Assembly: GCF_004210375.1 (NCBI RefSeq)
Contig: NW_027467782.1
Coordinates: 28,623,276 to 28,687,275 of the forward strand
DNA from: Tachypleus tridentatus
Lineage: Eukaryota; Arthropoda; Merostomata; Xiphosura; Limulidae
Direction of reading: 5' to 3'
Length of the DNA stretch: 64,000 nucleotides
Positions 24,088 to 35,111 of this stretch are shown here, piece after piece. The notes beneath the pieces were generated by a model. That model searched no databases. It saw only the letters and a list, made by a program, of their open reading frames with translations, and was not told the origin of the DNA. Made by a program: the position numbers and the translations under genes. How positions within the stretch are numbered: position 1 is the first letter of the stretch; each line of letters starts with the position of its first letter.

Positions 24088-25110
24088 TTGTTGTCATACC
24101 ACAGTCACAAAAGCACAGATCAGAGAATTTGCATAAGACCTTTATTTGATTCTCTCTGGACTCTCCAAATTCTGCAGACTTCAATTGTTCCCAAAACACT
24201 GTCAAACACACCCTTGAGAAATAAGACAGGAAAATTTGAACATAGAGGCAGAACACTTAAACTCAATGATACTGATGTCAGGTATCTTTGTTCATTCTGC
24301 CTTCAGTACAAAGGAAAGACTGCCACTGATGTCAAAGTGATATAAATGAACATATATAAAATGACAGGTGTTCAGATCTAAAGAATCAAGAAGACACACT
24401 GATAATGTAATATCTGGTTGTGTTTCAGTTAAAAGCTTTTACTTTGATATTCAAATATTGGCAAGAGACTTAAATTTTCTGAAAAATACAAAAAATGGAC
24501 TGCTTATAATTGGAAAGAGCTGTTATGGATGGATGAGTCCAAGTTTGAAGTATTTGGGTCAAAGTGTAGGTAATATGTCTGGCTGAAGATAGTAGAAAGA
24601 TACTTATCTCAATGCATAGCACCAGCCATAAAGCATGATAGAAGCAGTGTGATGATCTGGGGTGATAGAAAATATCTACAAAATAAATGGAATAATAGAC
24701 CAGCACAAGTCCAATGCAGTATTGATCAAGTAGGGTATACATGGTAGTTTGCATATTATTGGTAAAGGACTCTACTGCCAAGATTATAATAACCTCAAAT
24801 ACTCATACAACCAATGTAGAAAAATTTACTTAGCGATGAAAGCTGTTGGTGAAATCATTCAAATGATGTAACTGCCCCCCAAAGAGTTGCAGTCTCAACC
24901 TAATTGAGCAGATCTGGGATTTGATAGATTGAAAACTTGACAAATCAAAAGTTACTTCCAAAAAAGCTTCATGTGAGTGTATCAGAGACACTTGGAGTAA
25001 AATCTCAAAGGACACTCTTATTAAATATCTTGCAGCAATACCTAAAAAAAAATCTATAGTAATTAAAGCAAAAGAGAGACAACAAAATGTTAACTGTTTC
25101 CTTAATCAAT
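24088..25110 (+). pseudogene. Tc1-like transposase remnant, heavily decayed
   Basis: Ordered landmarks on the plus strand, across many stops and shifts, are: ALCNTPLRNKTGKF-like HTH sequence with RGRTLKLNDTDVRYL near 24240; LKFSEKYKKWTAYNWKELLW with MDESKFEVFGS near 24470-24560 (the first catalytic Asp of DDE, in the WxxVLFSDESKF block); SVMIWG at about 24650; and a C-terminal PPKELQSQPN-LIEQIWDLID-like segment near 24875-24930, ending LLNILQQYLKKNL. No clean inverted repeats were found. Older than the Tc1 at 16038. Confidence 0.7.
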
Positions 25111-26338
25111 CACTCTAACTATATTTCAGTTGTGCTAAGTTAGAATAACAATAAAATATTGATGTTTAATGTGGGATTCACCTTTTATTGTTCTTTTGAG
25201 ACAACCTTAAATCTATTTTGACTTTGTCCTAACACATTTCCACACTTCTGTATTACAAGTTTAACATATGTTACAGGGAAGAGCATTATAAAGACAGGCT
25301 GATAAATAAAGAGTATATAACATTAAACTACAACTTTTTACCAACACAATTTGTATAAACAATGACAAAGTTAGTGTACTGTAAATTTGACTTGCATTGT
25401 GAAAGAATCTACAGGGATTCATATTTAACCATTCCTATGTAAGAAAATGTTTTCAAGCTTGAAATTTCTACCGACAAAAATGTTACATATACTTTATCAT
25501 AAAAAGCATCAAAAAATAACATTACAAAAATTAACTCTCGACTCATTAACAGTCTTACAAGAGTCTTACTGTAATTTCTTGAATAATTCCCAATTTTATA
25601 AGTGATACAAGATATTACAGAATGTTCTTTACTTTGGAACTTAACTTGAAGAACAAAAATAAGATTTTCTACTTGTTTCTCAAACAATTAGTGAAATTCT
25701 CCATTAATTATTATAAACAATTTAAACTTTATCATCACCATTTTTAAAATGTTTTATATTACAAGTTACCAGTACTGATAATGGTATCACTTACATTTAG
25801 AATGTACATGTTTTTAGTTGATTTGTTCATTTTTCTTTCACTCATCTCAGCAAATATTATAAAAGGTGGAATGATATCTTTAAATTTCTATAAATATCCA
25901 TAAATGGTCTTTATGAAAATTTACTTAACACCCAACTTTCATCATTATTTTCATAATGCATGACATTGTAGGTGTGTCATTTTCCTGAACTTTCAAAACT
26001 GTATCATATGACATGAAGTATTAATTAGAAAGGTTCTTGTGTATCTTCCTCCTCAAGACATTATGTAGTAAATTTCATTCATAGCAACACAAATTGGTAA
26101 GTTTGATATGAAAGATGTGCAACTCACAGTAATTTACTTATTTTATATATCTCAGATATTTGAGAATAAAATGCATGATAGAAATATTTGCTACTGAAAA
26201 AATGCATAAAAAAGGAGCTAGTAGATAGTGATTCCAACTACCATAAACAAACAGTAACATGTGTATATATACACGTGTGTGTGTGTGTAAAAGTTATTAA
26301 TATTCTTTTTGCATGTAATAGTTTTTTTTTTATACACA
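25111..26338. other. AT-rich non-coding DNA
   Basis: No exon supported. A (GT)n microsatellite occupies about 26272-26289. Confidence 0.45.
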
Positions 26339-26340
26339 TA

Positions 26341-27596
26341 TTAGGTCATCCCATAAGTAATGTCATTTTTTGGGATAGGATAAATTTAAATGCATATTTC
26401 TTGGCTAAATGAAGTTATTCTCAAAGTCACACAAGTTATATGGGATGAAATAATAACATTCAGAGTAAACCAATTTGTTTTTTTACTAATTTTTGTTTTA
26501 TTTATTTTAGAAGCCCCAATTATCATGGAGGTGTCAGAAGAGCACATAAGGAATATAATGTTTTACAACTTCAGAAAATGAAAGAGTGCTACTGAAGAAC
26601 CATTCAAGATGTGTACAACAATGACATTCTGAATGTAAGGAAGTGTCAAAGATGGTTCCATAAGTTTAAAACTGGTGACTACAGTTTGACGGATGCAGCT
26701 CGCATTGAGAGCCCTGTTGAGTTCAATAATGACCTGCTTCTAGCAACACTTGAGAAAGATTGTGCTGTAACTGTTGAAAAATTAGCCCAGAAACTTAATT
26801 CATCTCCTTCCATTGTCCATCAACATTTGCAACTTGTTAGAGTTTTAAAGTTTGGAAAATGGGTAACACATGAGTTGTCAGCTTATAATCAGAAAGAATG
26901 AGTAGACATCTGCACATCTCTTCACTTTCATGAACTTCAAGCTTCATTTTTGAACCACCTATTTAGTGACTGGAGATAAGAAATGGATACTCTATCAAAA
27001 TGTCACACACTGCCAACAGTGGGTTAATACACTAGAACCAGCTACACTACAGTCAAAAGTGAACCTGTACTTCAGGTGGTGTAATACTCTTTGAGTTGTT
27101 ACAAACAGATCACACAATAACTGCTGAGAGACACTGGCAGTAACTGGATTAACTGAATGCTGCACTAAAAAATAAATCAAAAGAGACCTGCTTTGGTAAA
27201 TCAGAAAGGAGTTGTTTTCCACCATAACAATGCACATCCTAACATCGCTAGGGTCACTGTTAAAAAAATTGAACAGCTTAGCTGGAAGAAACTTCTCCGT
27301 TCTCCTTATTCTCCTGATCTTGCTCCTTCAGATTATGATATTTTCAAAAACTTGACACGTCATCTGAATGAAAAACAGTTTACTTCTATGATTTGTTAAA
27401 AAGTAACTCTTGTACCTTTTATATCTCAAAACAACTTGAGTTTTATAAGTGTGATATTGAAAATATTTTGATACATTTCCAGACTGTTATTGAGAAGAGA
27501 TGAAAAATATGTAATTGATTAAAGTTGTTATTTGAGTTATTTTTCTTCCTTTTAAATCTTAGTGTTAAAAATGATATTACTTATTGAATGACCTCA
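26341..27596 (+). mobile_element. mariner-family transposon
   Basis: The left end TTAGGTCATCCCATAAGTAA, and the complement of the right end TGAGGTCATTCAATAAGTAA, form an inverted repeat of about 30 bases (continuing TRTCATTTTT). TA precedes the left end at 26339-26340; the right flank is CA, probably a mutated TA. The 1256-bp length is right for mariner, and the transposase lies in the expected orientation. Confidence 0.88.
26525..27510 (+). pseudogene. mariner transposase, inactivated
   Basis: The start is ATG 26525 (MEVSEEHIRNIMFYNFRK, then a stop). The HTH and linker region follows in the frame 26611-26901 (RKCQRWFHKFKTGDYSLTD, VEKLAQKLNSSPSIVHQHL). The catalytic region shows TGDKKWILY at about 26960 (first Asp present). 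The next block is FHHNNAHPN at about 27220, where the usual second Asp is Asn. The third block, SPYSPDLAPSDYDIFKNL, keeps the Asp that makes mariner DD34D. Several stops and shifts separate these blocks. The second-Asp change alone would abolish catalysis. Confidence 0.85.
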
Positions 27597-30269
27597 CAGT
27601 TTTCATATATGTAGTGTAATCTACACAGGAAACCTAAACAGTAAAAAAAAGAAAATAATTGCATCACTGACAGTGTTTCTGTTTAAAGCTTTATGTGATT
27701 TTGTTGTCAACAAATTCAGGATGCAAAAATAGCTTAAAAAATTGTATTTATAAAACAAAGAGTAATCTATTAATGATTTTAGGATTTACTTAATAAGTTC
27801 ATTTATTCCACAACCTTCAACAGAAAAACATGTCTTTGAAATAGCATCTCAATATTACTTGCTAGAAAACAAACTACCAGAGCAGTTCCTAAAATTAAAG
27901 ATATAAGTATCTATCAATTAATATACATACAAACATGTACACACTTGTTTAGGCACACTTTCCCAGTTTGAATGATTTAACATTTCTTAACTCTTTTCTG
28001 TCTTCAATCTAATAAAACCTTATTTCTTCATCTTCTAACCACACTACAACATTGAAAACTCATTCTCATCTGTGAAATATGTATTTGAAAATATCAATAC
28101 ATTAGTTAATTCCATCCAGAACACAAACAAAATAAATTTAACTTGAGAAATACCAACTAAAATATTATTCAAAACATTGCCAAAAGCAATTTCCTACTGT
28201 CTTACTAATATTAAAGTGTATAACTTTACAACTACATGAAAGTGTAATTCTGAGAATAAAACAAATTATCAATCACTTTCAACTATAAAAACCTGAGTTT
28301 GAATACAATATAAAAATTCTTATAATATATTTAAACTGCTATAAGTTGCACTAACATTACAGTTAAAAAAAAACTTTATTACTAATATAAATTTCTAAAT
28401 GTTAAAATGAGACACATCTTAATACAACAAATAGAAATACAATTAGCCACATTGCACAGATGTTTAACTTGCATTTATTTTCACATAAAACAAATATTCT
28501 AACAAAATGTATTAAGTAACATTAAATTATCTCTTATAATAATACTGTTCTGAAACTTTATGTGCACTTCATTTTAAAAGATATAAACAAAAGGCAGGTG
28601 TAAATATACTTCAGTCAACATTTTGAAGTAATACATATTAAAAGCTAATCAAAGTTTTAAAAAGGTCTAACATTAATAAGTAATACAACATGGTAAGTTT
28701 ATTTATTGTTTTGAGTATGGTAAAGTTCAGCCCTAACTCAATTAAACCAAAAAATATACATAAATTACAGTGATAATTTATTTCTTTATAGCAGAAAGGA
28801 TGTATGCAAAATAAATGATTAACAAATGTCAGGCCTAAGACAAATGGACTTAAAATTTTGGTGTATGTGATGAGTTCTTTTGTATTACTCTAGTATTTAA
28901 AGAAGTACTGTTACAATAATTATATTAATTTTACTGCAAATGTTTTGTGGGTCTCTTTAAGCTAAAATTAATGAACACCAATTAACCAGTCATATTTCCT
29001 AAGTAACACTCTCTTATATTTTTGTTCTCAGAAGAATAACAAACCTGATTATTCTTTCTGATTCTAAACATGTTTCAATATGTTTCTTGTTGAAAGTTGT
29101 AAAGCTGTTTGATATATTTCTGCTCATAAAGGACAATGTAACTCAATATGGGTTTTAGATAAATTTACTAAGTAATGGTACTGTTGCTTCATTATGGGTC
29201 TGTATTATATATGTATCTTAAACATTTCTTGGGAAAGAAAGTAGTTTTTCTAACCTGATCTGGTACAGATTTAATAAAACTTCATTACTCTAACTCAAGT
29301 AGGATATAGTAATAACACTGAGGTACAATACAAAGTATACAAAAGGCCAACACTAAAATAAGTATTTAACTTTGAATGAAATACCTGTATTCTTTGAACT
29401 TTCTGGGTGAATTATTTTAACATATTTAATTCATTTTATTATCATACTGTACCATTAAAAAATCTATCACAATACTCATTTTGAAACTGGTTGATATTTA
29501 AAAATGAATTTAACAGTTTGATAGAAATATAGAGAATAACTTGTAACATGGTATTCTAAGTTAGTTCAGCTTGTGAAATAGATTCTAAAATAATTTAATC
29601 AGCCTAAGTGGACTTTTAACATGAAGAGAACTGTCACATTTAATATACCACTGTAGTCATCATAGTCTAGAGAATTCTTGTAGGTACATTTAACTTGTTT
29701 TAAATATATAATTTTAAAATAACTGGTGTGCTTGCTGCATGTTATTTTCAAATTTATCACTAACAAATCACAGACATCTACTGTAGAAGAATCCTAAAAC
29801 TTTGACGTATGTAGTTTCTGACTATGAGTTGAATGTTAAAATCTTCACAAGTATGCAGTGAAGTTAAAATGTTGATAGAAGCCACATGTTTATTTGCTCT
29901 TTGGTTACTCTGTTTCAAAATCTGGAAAGTCTCACCTAAATACTAAAATTCATTAAATACATATTTATTGTTACTCGTGACATACACAACATGACTAGAT
30001 AGTGGTGAGGCCCACGATAAACTAATGAAAAAATAAATAAGAGGCAGAGAAAAGTTTAGTTGAGGAAATTAGTATAGAAGTAATTAGAAGGGTAGACTTA
30101 TTTCTTACAATCATAATAACAGAAAAAAAAAAGATATAAAATAAATAACTTTAGAGCATTAGTAGGAATGAAAGATTTTGATATTATGGTAATTATAGCC
30201 TTTATTGCTTGAGAAAAGTTCGCTTCAAATAATAAGCTTTAAACGTCGCAATGACACCTTAATTCATTA
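27597..30269. other. AT-rich non-coding DNA
   Basis: I found no frame, splice pair or known repeat on either strand over this stretch. Probably intergenic or intronic. Confidence 0.5.
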
Positions 30270-31090
30270 ATTGCAGTAGAGATGTATTGGGTGGAAGAAA
30301 ATGAATTTTGAGATTTTCATTAAAGTCACAAAGTCCCGTTGGTTGGCTTTAAAGTTCAAGTTGTTTTCTTGTGCAGTAATGTTCAACTGCAGGACAAAAA
30401 TAACTTTTTAACCAGTCTTCAAACAAAGGTTTTGTGACCCATGCTTTTTTATTTCATCGCCAAACAACTGAGAGTCTTCTTTGCACAGCTGATTAGTGTT
30501 CGGGGGATTTCCGCACGATACACAAGCACACAGGTTTTAATTTAAAATCGCCAGATCCATTTCCGCCTAACAAGTGTTAAACGATCTTTTAACGCTTGTA
30601 ACATGGCCAAGTTTTTTCATTTTCTGATAGGAAAGTTCTAGAAGGCATATTTTCCCCAAAATAAACCCGTTTCATATTTGGTTATCTTTGTACCGAACTT
30701 TTTAATAATTTCTATAAATTCATTTGGAAATTTTTCAGCAGCATCTTTGTCTACACTTGAACTTTCGCCTGCAATACGAACATTATGGAAACCAGTGTTT
30801 GCTTAAAACAAAAGAACCAATCACGGCTTGCCGAAAATATTTCATTAGTTCCCCATTCTCCATCGTTCTCTTTTAAGGTGTTTAAAAGGCTCGTAGCTTT
30901 CGTTTGAATTTCCATTTGACTTAAAGGAATTCGTTTCTGATTACAATCTTCTAATCATATTGATAGCAGACGTTCCATATTCACCATTAGAGAGCTCCTT
31001 TTCTTTACGATTGTTTTCGAGGCAAAACAGTTGGTAGCCATTCAATACTGTTTTACTGGTTCTTTCATTGAAGTCTTACAGATGGTTCAT
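30270..31090 (-). pseudogene. Second pogo/Tigger-like transposase remnant
   Basis: On the minus strand, landmarks from right to left are: a HTH start region (NKGINEPSVRLQ near 31080); a CENP-B-like domain (RKRIPLSQMEIQTKATSL near 30900); FHNVRIAGESSSVDKDAAEK; and the first catalytic block read as KYETGLFWGK (about 30670), where the usual Ala-Asp-Glu is Lys-Tyr-Glu, so the Asp is lost. Then come MPSRTFLSENEKTW, ALKDRLTLVLGGNGSGDFKL and CVYRAEIPRTL near 30500. The downstream catalytic blocks are missing. It differs from the element at 19364 and is closer to Tigger1-type proteins. No inverted repeats seen. Confidence 0.7.
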
Positions 31091-31700
31091 TTATTCCTTT
31101 GTTTCGTGCTAGTTAGGTTTCTTTGGCTCGGTATCATCACACATTCTTTTCTCACGCATAATAAAAGGATCTCTGTAAAAAGTGTACACACGTTCTTAAC
31201 ATGAAAAAACTGAACTGCCGCTGACAGCAAGTGATGCTCAGATTTATACTGTGCAGTATATAATGTGCATGCGCATTGTATAGGCTTGCAGAAAGACCTA
31301 GAATAAGCGAATGACACAAATTCGTAGACATCTTTTCAGAAATATTAATTAAAATGTCAGCCATAATAAAAAGGGCCCAAAGACTTATACGTATATAAAT
31401 AAAGCCCCATTATAGTGAACCCCATACAGTTAAGCTGCACTGTGGACCTCCTTTAATATCCAAGAACACACTTCAAAGACGAAGAGAAATACGTAACAAG
31501 ATATTTATGAAATTGAAGATTTATAGAAATATAAATCTACGTTTCAAAAACCGAAGTGTCACAGTAACAAAAATTACATTTAACAAAGGATTTCATTCAT
31601 GTACTATCTTGTAATTGAGTTATACGTTAGTTTTGCATGCTATTCTTCTCAGTGTTTGGTTGTTTAACTGAGAAATGAACAACTTAAAATCTAGAAGCAT
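31091..31700. other. Non-coding stretch
   Basis: No supported feature. The open frames at 31087-31364 on the minus strand are overlapping, lack splice sites and have no recognisable motif. Confidence 0.4.
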
Positions 31701-31995
31701 GGTTTGGTTTGGGTTTTGGAATTTCGCACAAAGCTACTCGAGGGCTATCTGGCGTTCGACTCGTAATCCGAGGGTCGCGCGTTGAATCCCGGTCGCACCA
31801 AACATGCTCGCCTTTCAGCCGTGGTGGCGTTATAATGTGATGATCAATCCCACTATTCGTTGGTAAAAGAGTAGCCCAAGAGTTGGCTGTGGGAGGTGAT
31901 GACCAGCTGCCTTCCATCTTGTCTTACACTGCTAAATTAGGGACGACTACCACAAATAGCCTTCGAGTAGCTTTGTGCGAAATTCAAAAAACAAA
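31701..31995 (+). mobile_element. SINE family A copy with an inverted tail at its head
   Basis: 31752-31995 is a plus-strand copy: tRNA-like head (CGTTCGACTCGTAATCCGAG, then GGTCGCGCGTTGAATCCC as B box), the ATGCTCGCC...CAATCCCACT body, and a tail ending TTTGTGCGAAATTCAAAAAA. It is preceded at 31701-31751 by the complement of the same tail (GAATTTCGCACAAAGCTACT), where the first part of the tRNA-like head (A box) should be. The result is a 295-bp unit with inverted ends. Confidence 0.8.
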
Positions 31996-32595
31996 CTATT
32001 GAAATCTTATTAGTTTTGAAGAACAAAATATTAATACAGCTAATTGTAGTCATTAATCCTATATAACACCATGGAATGCAGTATTTGTCACATAAGTTAT
32101 ATATGTGAATATTCTTTAACTGATTTTTTAATTTAAATATTGTTACAGTGTTTGTAGGTTTATAACTACTCAATTATAATTTATATGTATCATAAGACAT
32201 CTGTTAGCAGTCTTATTATGGTTTATATCATAAATGCCGACTAAGATTTGTATTGTCAGAAGAAATTGCATAGAAAAATTTCGTATAAATTTTATTTGCT
32301 TTTACCTAAATTTCAAGTTGAACTCTTAGGCAAGTGTTGTTATTGTTTATTAAATCTAAATTATGCATAACATAAACATGAATATAATTTCTCTGTTCAA
32401 GCGTCTTTCACACCACAGAAAACAATAAACTTTGTAATCATTATTGTTAGTAAAACGTTTTTCTACCTCACAATGTTACTTCAGTTCATGACGTCATTCA
32501 AACAAGAATACTATTATGCGCATAGTAACACTGATATTTCACTTAGAAACAATACAGAAAGTGACTTACAAAGAGTACAGTGCAGAGAGATTTCA
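31996..32595. other. Upstream region of the immunoglobulin-domain gene
   Basis: AT-rich. A frame in line with exon 1 is open from 32473, so transcription may start upstream, but no TATA box or initiator can be singled out. Confidence 0.3.
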
Positions 32596-32884
32596 ATGGC
32601 TAATTACACTCAATTATTTTATATTTTCGGTAGTTTCCTGCTTGTTTCAGGTTTTACATTCGTCTACGAAATTGAACGTGGTTCTACTCTTACATTAATA
32701 TGTTCAAACCAAGCGAGAGAAGAACCAGTTATTTGGTACTCAAATCTCAAAGAAAAAGTTATTAATAGTGAGAGAACGCAAATAAAATACGGTGGCAAAT
32801 TAGTGCTAACCCACATCCAATTTGAAGACGCGGGAATTTACACATGCAAAAATCGTGAAGGTGATTACAAACATGATGTCAGAG
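32596..32884 (+). CDS. Exon 1: signal peptide plus immunoglobulin domain
   Basis: The ATG at 32596 is preferred over the in-frame ATG at 32473 because it opens a signal peptide (MANYTQLFYIFGSFLLVSG). One immunoglobulin fold of about 80 residues follows: beta-strand Cys in LTLICSN, core Trp in PVIWYSN, and the DxGxYxC signature as EDAGIYTCKN (V/I-set type). The exon ends AGAG|GTAAAT in phase 1. All later junctions up to exon 4 are phase 1 as well, so the domain modules can be exchanged as units. An acceptor-like CTTGTTTCAG ending at 32650 lies between the signal peptide and the Ig domain, also in phase 1. The exon might therefore also be used as an internal exon behind another first exon (inference). 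Membrane or secreted role; ligand unknown. Confidence 0.8.
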
Positions 32885-33357
32885 GTAAATTCATGGTGTT
32901 TTTTTTTTAGACCATATTTTCATTTATTAACCTGTACTAATTTAACAGAAATAGCATCTAAATTGATATCGTCCATCTTGCTTTTAAATTTCTTTCAGCC
33001 ATAACCTTTTCGTTTGATATTTCACTCACCATGTGTATTGATTTAAAAATTAATTGCCTGCGTATACGTAAGATTACACTATGTAAAATTTTTTTTTACC
33101 TTTTCTTGTTCCTGAGCAAAAAATGTTATTTCCTGATTGCTTATGCCTAAAGTAAATGGAAAAGGCCTATTGTCTTCAAACTTTGCTTTTGTGACTTGGG
33201 AGCGTGTATAACGAAAACATGATGGTAGAATATATTTGAGGGCTGATACGTGAAAGGGATTTATATTACAGTCGCAAATCTCGAAAAAGTATTTCTAAAT
33301 ATTTTTGTATAAATTTAGTATAAATACATGTAAATATTGATTCAGATGCTGTCAGGA

Positions 33358-33639
33358 TCCGGCATGGCCAAGCGTGTTAAGGCGTGCGACTCGTAATTTC
33401 AGCGTCGCGGGTTCGCATCTCCGTCGCGCCAAACATGCTCACACTTTCAGCCTGGGGGTGTTGTAATGTGACGGTCAATCCCACTTTTCGTTGGTAAAAG
33501 AGTAGCCCAAGAGTTTGCGGTAGGTGGTGATGACTAGCTGCCTTCCCTCTAGTCTTACACTGCTAAATTAGGGACGGCTAGCGCAGATAGCCCTCGTGTA
33601 GCTTTGAGCGTAATTCAAAAAACAAACAAACAAACAAAC
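33358..33639 (+). mobile_element. SINE family A, near full length
   Basis: Head CCGGCATGGCCAAGCGTGTT matches a Pol III A box; GGGTTCGCATCTCC is the B-box region. The conserved body (CAATCCCACTTTTCGTTGG, AGTCTTACACTGCTAAATTA) follows. The tail is GAGCGTAATTC and then (CAAA)n. The tRNA-like loop CTCGTAA suggests a Thr-type tRNA ancestor, tentatively. Confidence 0.9.
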
Positions 33640-34071
33640 CATCGTAATTTAAAAAATATAACAAATCTTTGGTTAAAAGGAATTTTAATTAAAACTTCAT
33701 TTATTAAAACTGGTGTTTTCTTTTAAATTGATTCTATTATTCTTGTGGTTCAGTATTTTCAAATGACTCGCAAATACGTTGTTTTTTTCACATTCTTTAT
33801 GAATAAATTTAAATCCAAGTCGTATAAGTATGTCTTTAGTTTAAGTAGAGTGCATATTTACAGAGAAAAATAGAAACAAAAACTCGCAGCTTAAAAACGT
33901 GTAATATAATCTATTGTACCATTTAATCATTAATTAAAAAAACGTTACGATTATAGTCTTATAATCGAACTGATAAGCAACCAGTTTTGGACTGACAACA
34001 GATAAAATCAGTTAACACTTAACATTAAATAACTATGTTCATGGAGTTATTGTTTTAATGAAATAGTCTCC

Positions 34072-34200
34072 CGATGGGACAGCGGTAAGTCTATGGATTT
34101 ACAACGCTAAGATCAGGAGTTCGATTGCCCTCGGTGGACACAGTAAATAGCCCGATGTGGTTTTGTTATAAGAAAAACTATGTGTGCTTGATCATTCGAA
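34072..34200 (+). mobile_element. SINE family B, best-preserved copy
   Basis: GATGGGACAGCGGTAAGTCT (A-box region), GGAGTTCGATTGCCCTC (B box), and the tail TAGCCCGATGTGGTTTTGTT with ATAAG. A tRNA-derived head with a short unique tail. Other copies in the window are at 12028, 23478, 52255 and 54649. Confidence 0.8.
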
Positions 34201-34225
34201 AAGCTTTTCATTCTCTACAGTTAAT

Positions 34226-34577
34226 TAGAAAGTTAAGTTCTTGCTTTCTACTCCAAGTAAGCTATCAAATATATTAGACAAAAGTGAAAGAAGATTACCT
34301 CATACTTACAGTTTGTGGTCCCTACATATAGTTGTCAGATTTTCATGTATTACACGTGGACTGATATTATTACAGCTATAATAAGTGCATCTCTTTTCAA
34401 TTTATTCAAACATTTTCAAGGTACCTCTAAGTGTAGCTGTAGTAATGTCAGTCCACGTGTAATAAATGAAAATCTGATAACTATGTGTAGGGGCCACAAA
34501 CTATAAGTGTGAGGTAATCTTTTGCTTAATAGATTTGATAGCTTACTTAGAGTAGAAAGCAAGAACTTAACTTTCTA
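34226..34577. repeat. 352-bp fold-back inverted repeat
   Basis: The left arm starts TAGAAAGTTAAGTTCTTGCT and the complement of the right arm starts with the same bases. Pairing continues through CTTACAGTTTGTGGTCCCTA / CTTATAGTTTGTGGCCCCTA and ATTACACGTGGACTGA to the centre, with a loop of roughly 40 bases around 34390-34425. Arms are about 155 bases with few mismatches. No coding capacity; consistent with a fold-back MITE inserted beside a SINE-B. Confidence 0.85.
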
Positions 34578-34835
34578 TTTGCGGTCACATACAGCGCTTG
34601 TACTAACATAGCTAACTCCGATCTACTGTTTTCCACTGTAAAAGCTAACTACTGTCAATTATTCTGAATTTTGTCTTTGAAAACTAACATCTCAGCTCTT
34701 GTTTTGTATATTTTATTTTGTTTTTCTGTGAATTGATATATTAGTGATACTTACCAATGATCTGAAGACTTTTCTAATCATGGTTTTCAGTTGGTTGATT
34801 CAAATAATTCATATTATTCGTTTGTTCACCTTCAA

Positions 34836-35111
34836 TTTGTTTGTTTGTTTTGGAATTTCGCACAAAGCTACTCGAGGGCTATCTGTGCTAGCCGTCCGTA
34901 ATTTAGCAGTGTAAGACTAGAGGGAAGGCAGCTAGTCATCACCACCCACCGCCAACTCTTGGGTTACTCTTTTACCAACGAAAAGTGGGATTGACCGTTA
35001 CATTATAACACCCCCAGGCTGAAAGTGTGAGCATGTTTGGCGCGACGCGGGCGCGAACTCGGACCCTCGGATTACGATTCGCGCGCCTTACGCGCTTGGC
35101 CATGCCGGGCC
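34836..35111 (-). mobile_element. SINE family A, near full length, minus strand
   Basis: The tail (TTTGTTTG)n GGAATTTCGCACAAAGCTAC comes first, then the body (AAAAGTGGGATTGACCG), and the head complement ending CGCTTGGCCATGCCGGGCC. Same family as 33358 in the opposite direction; the pair could pair into a hairpin in the intron transcript. Confidence 0.9.

Noticed and set aside
32473-32595. Upstream ATG at 32473 as the start of the receptor
   Set aside because: It would place 41 polar residues before the hydrophobic signal sequence; the ATG at 32596 gives a normal signal peptide.
12333-32660. Splicing of the signal-peptide exon at 12333-12400 to the Ig exon
   Set aside because: The donor is phase 2 while the acceptor near 32651 needs phase 1, and exon 1 has its own signal peptide.
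33358-33430. Possible functional tRNA gene
   Set aside because: The A and B boxes belong to the head of a SINE; the cloverleaf is imperfect and the SINE body follows without a terminator.
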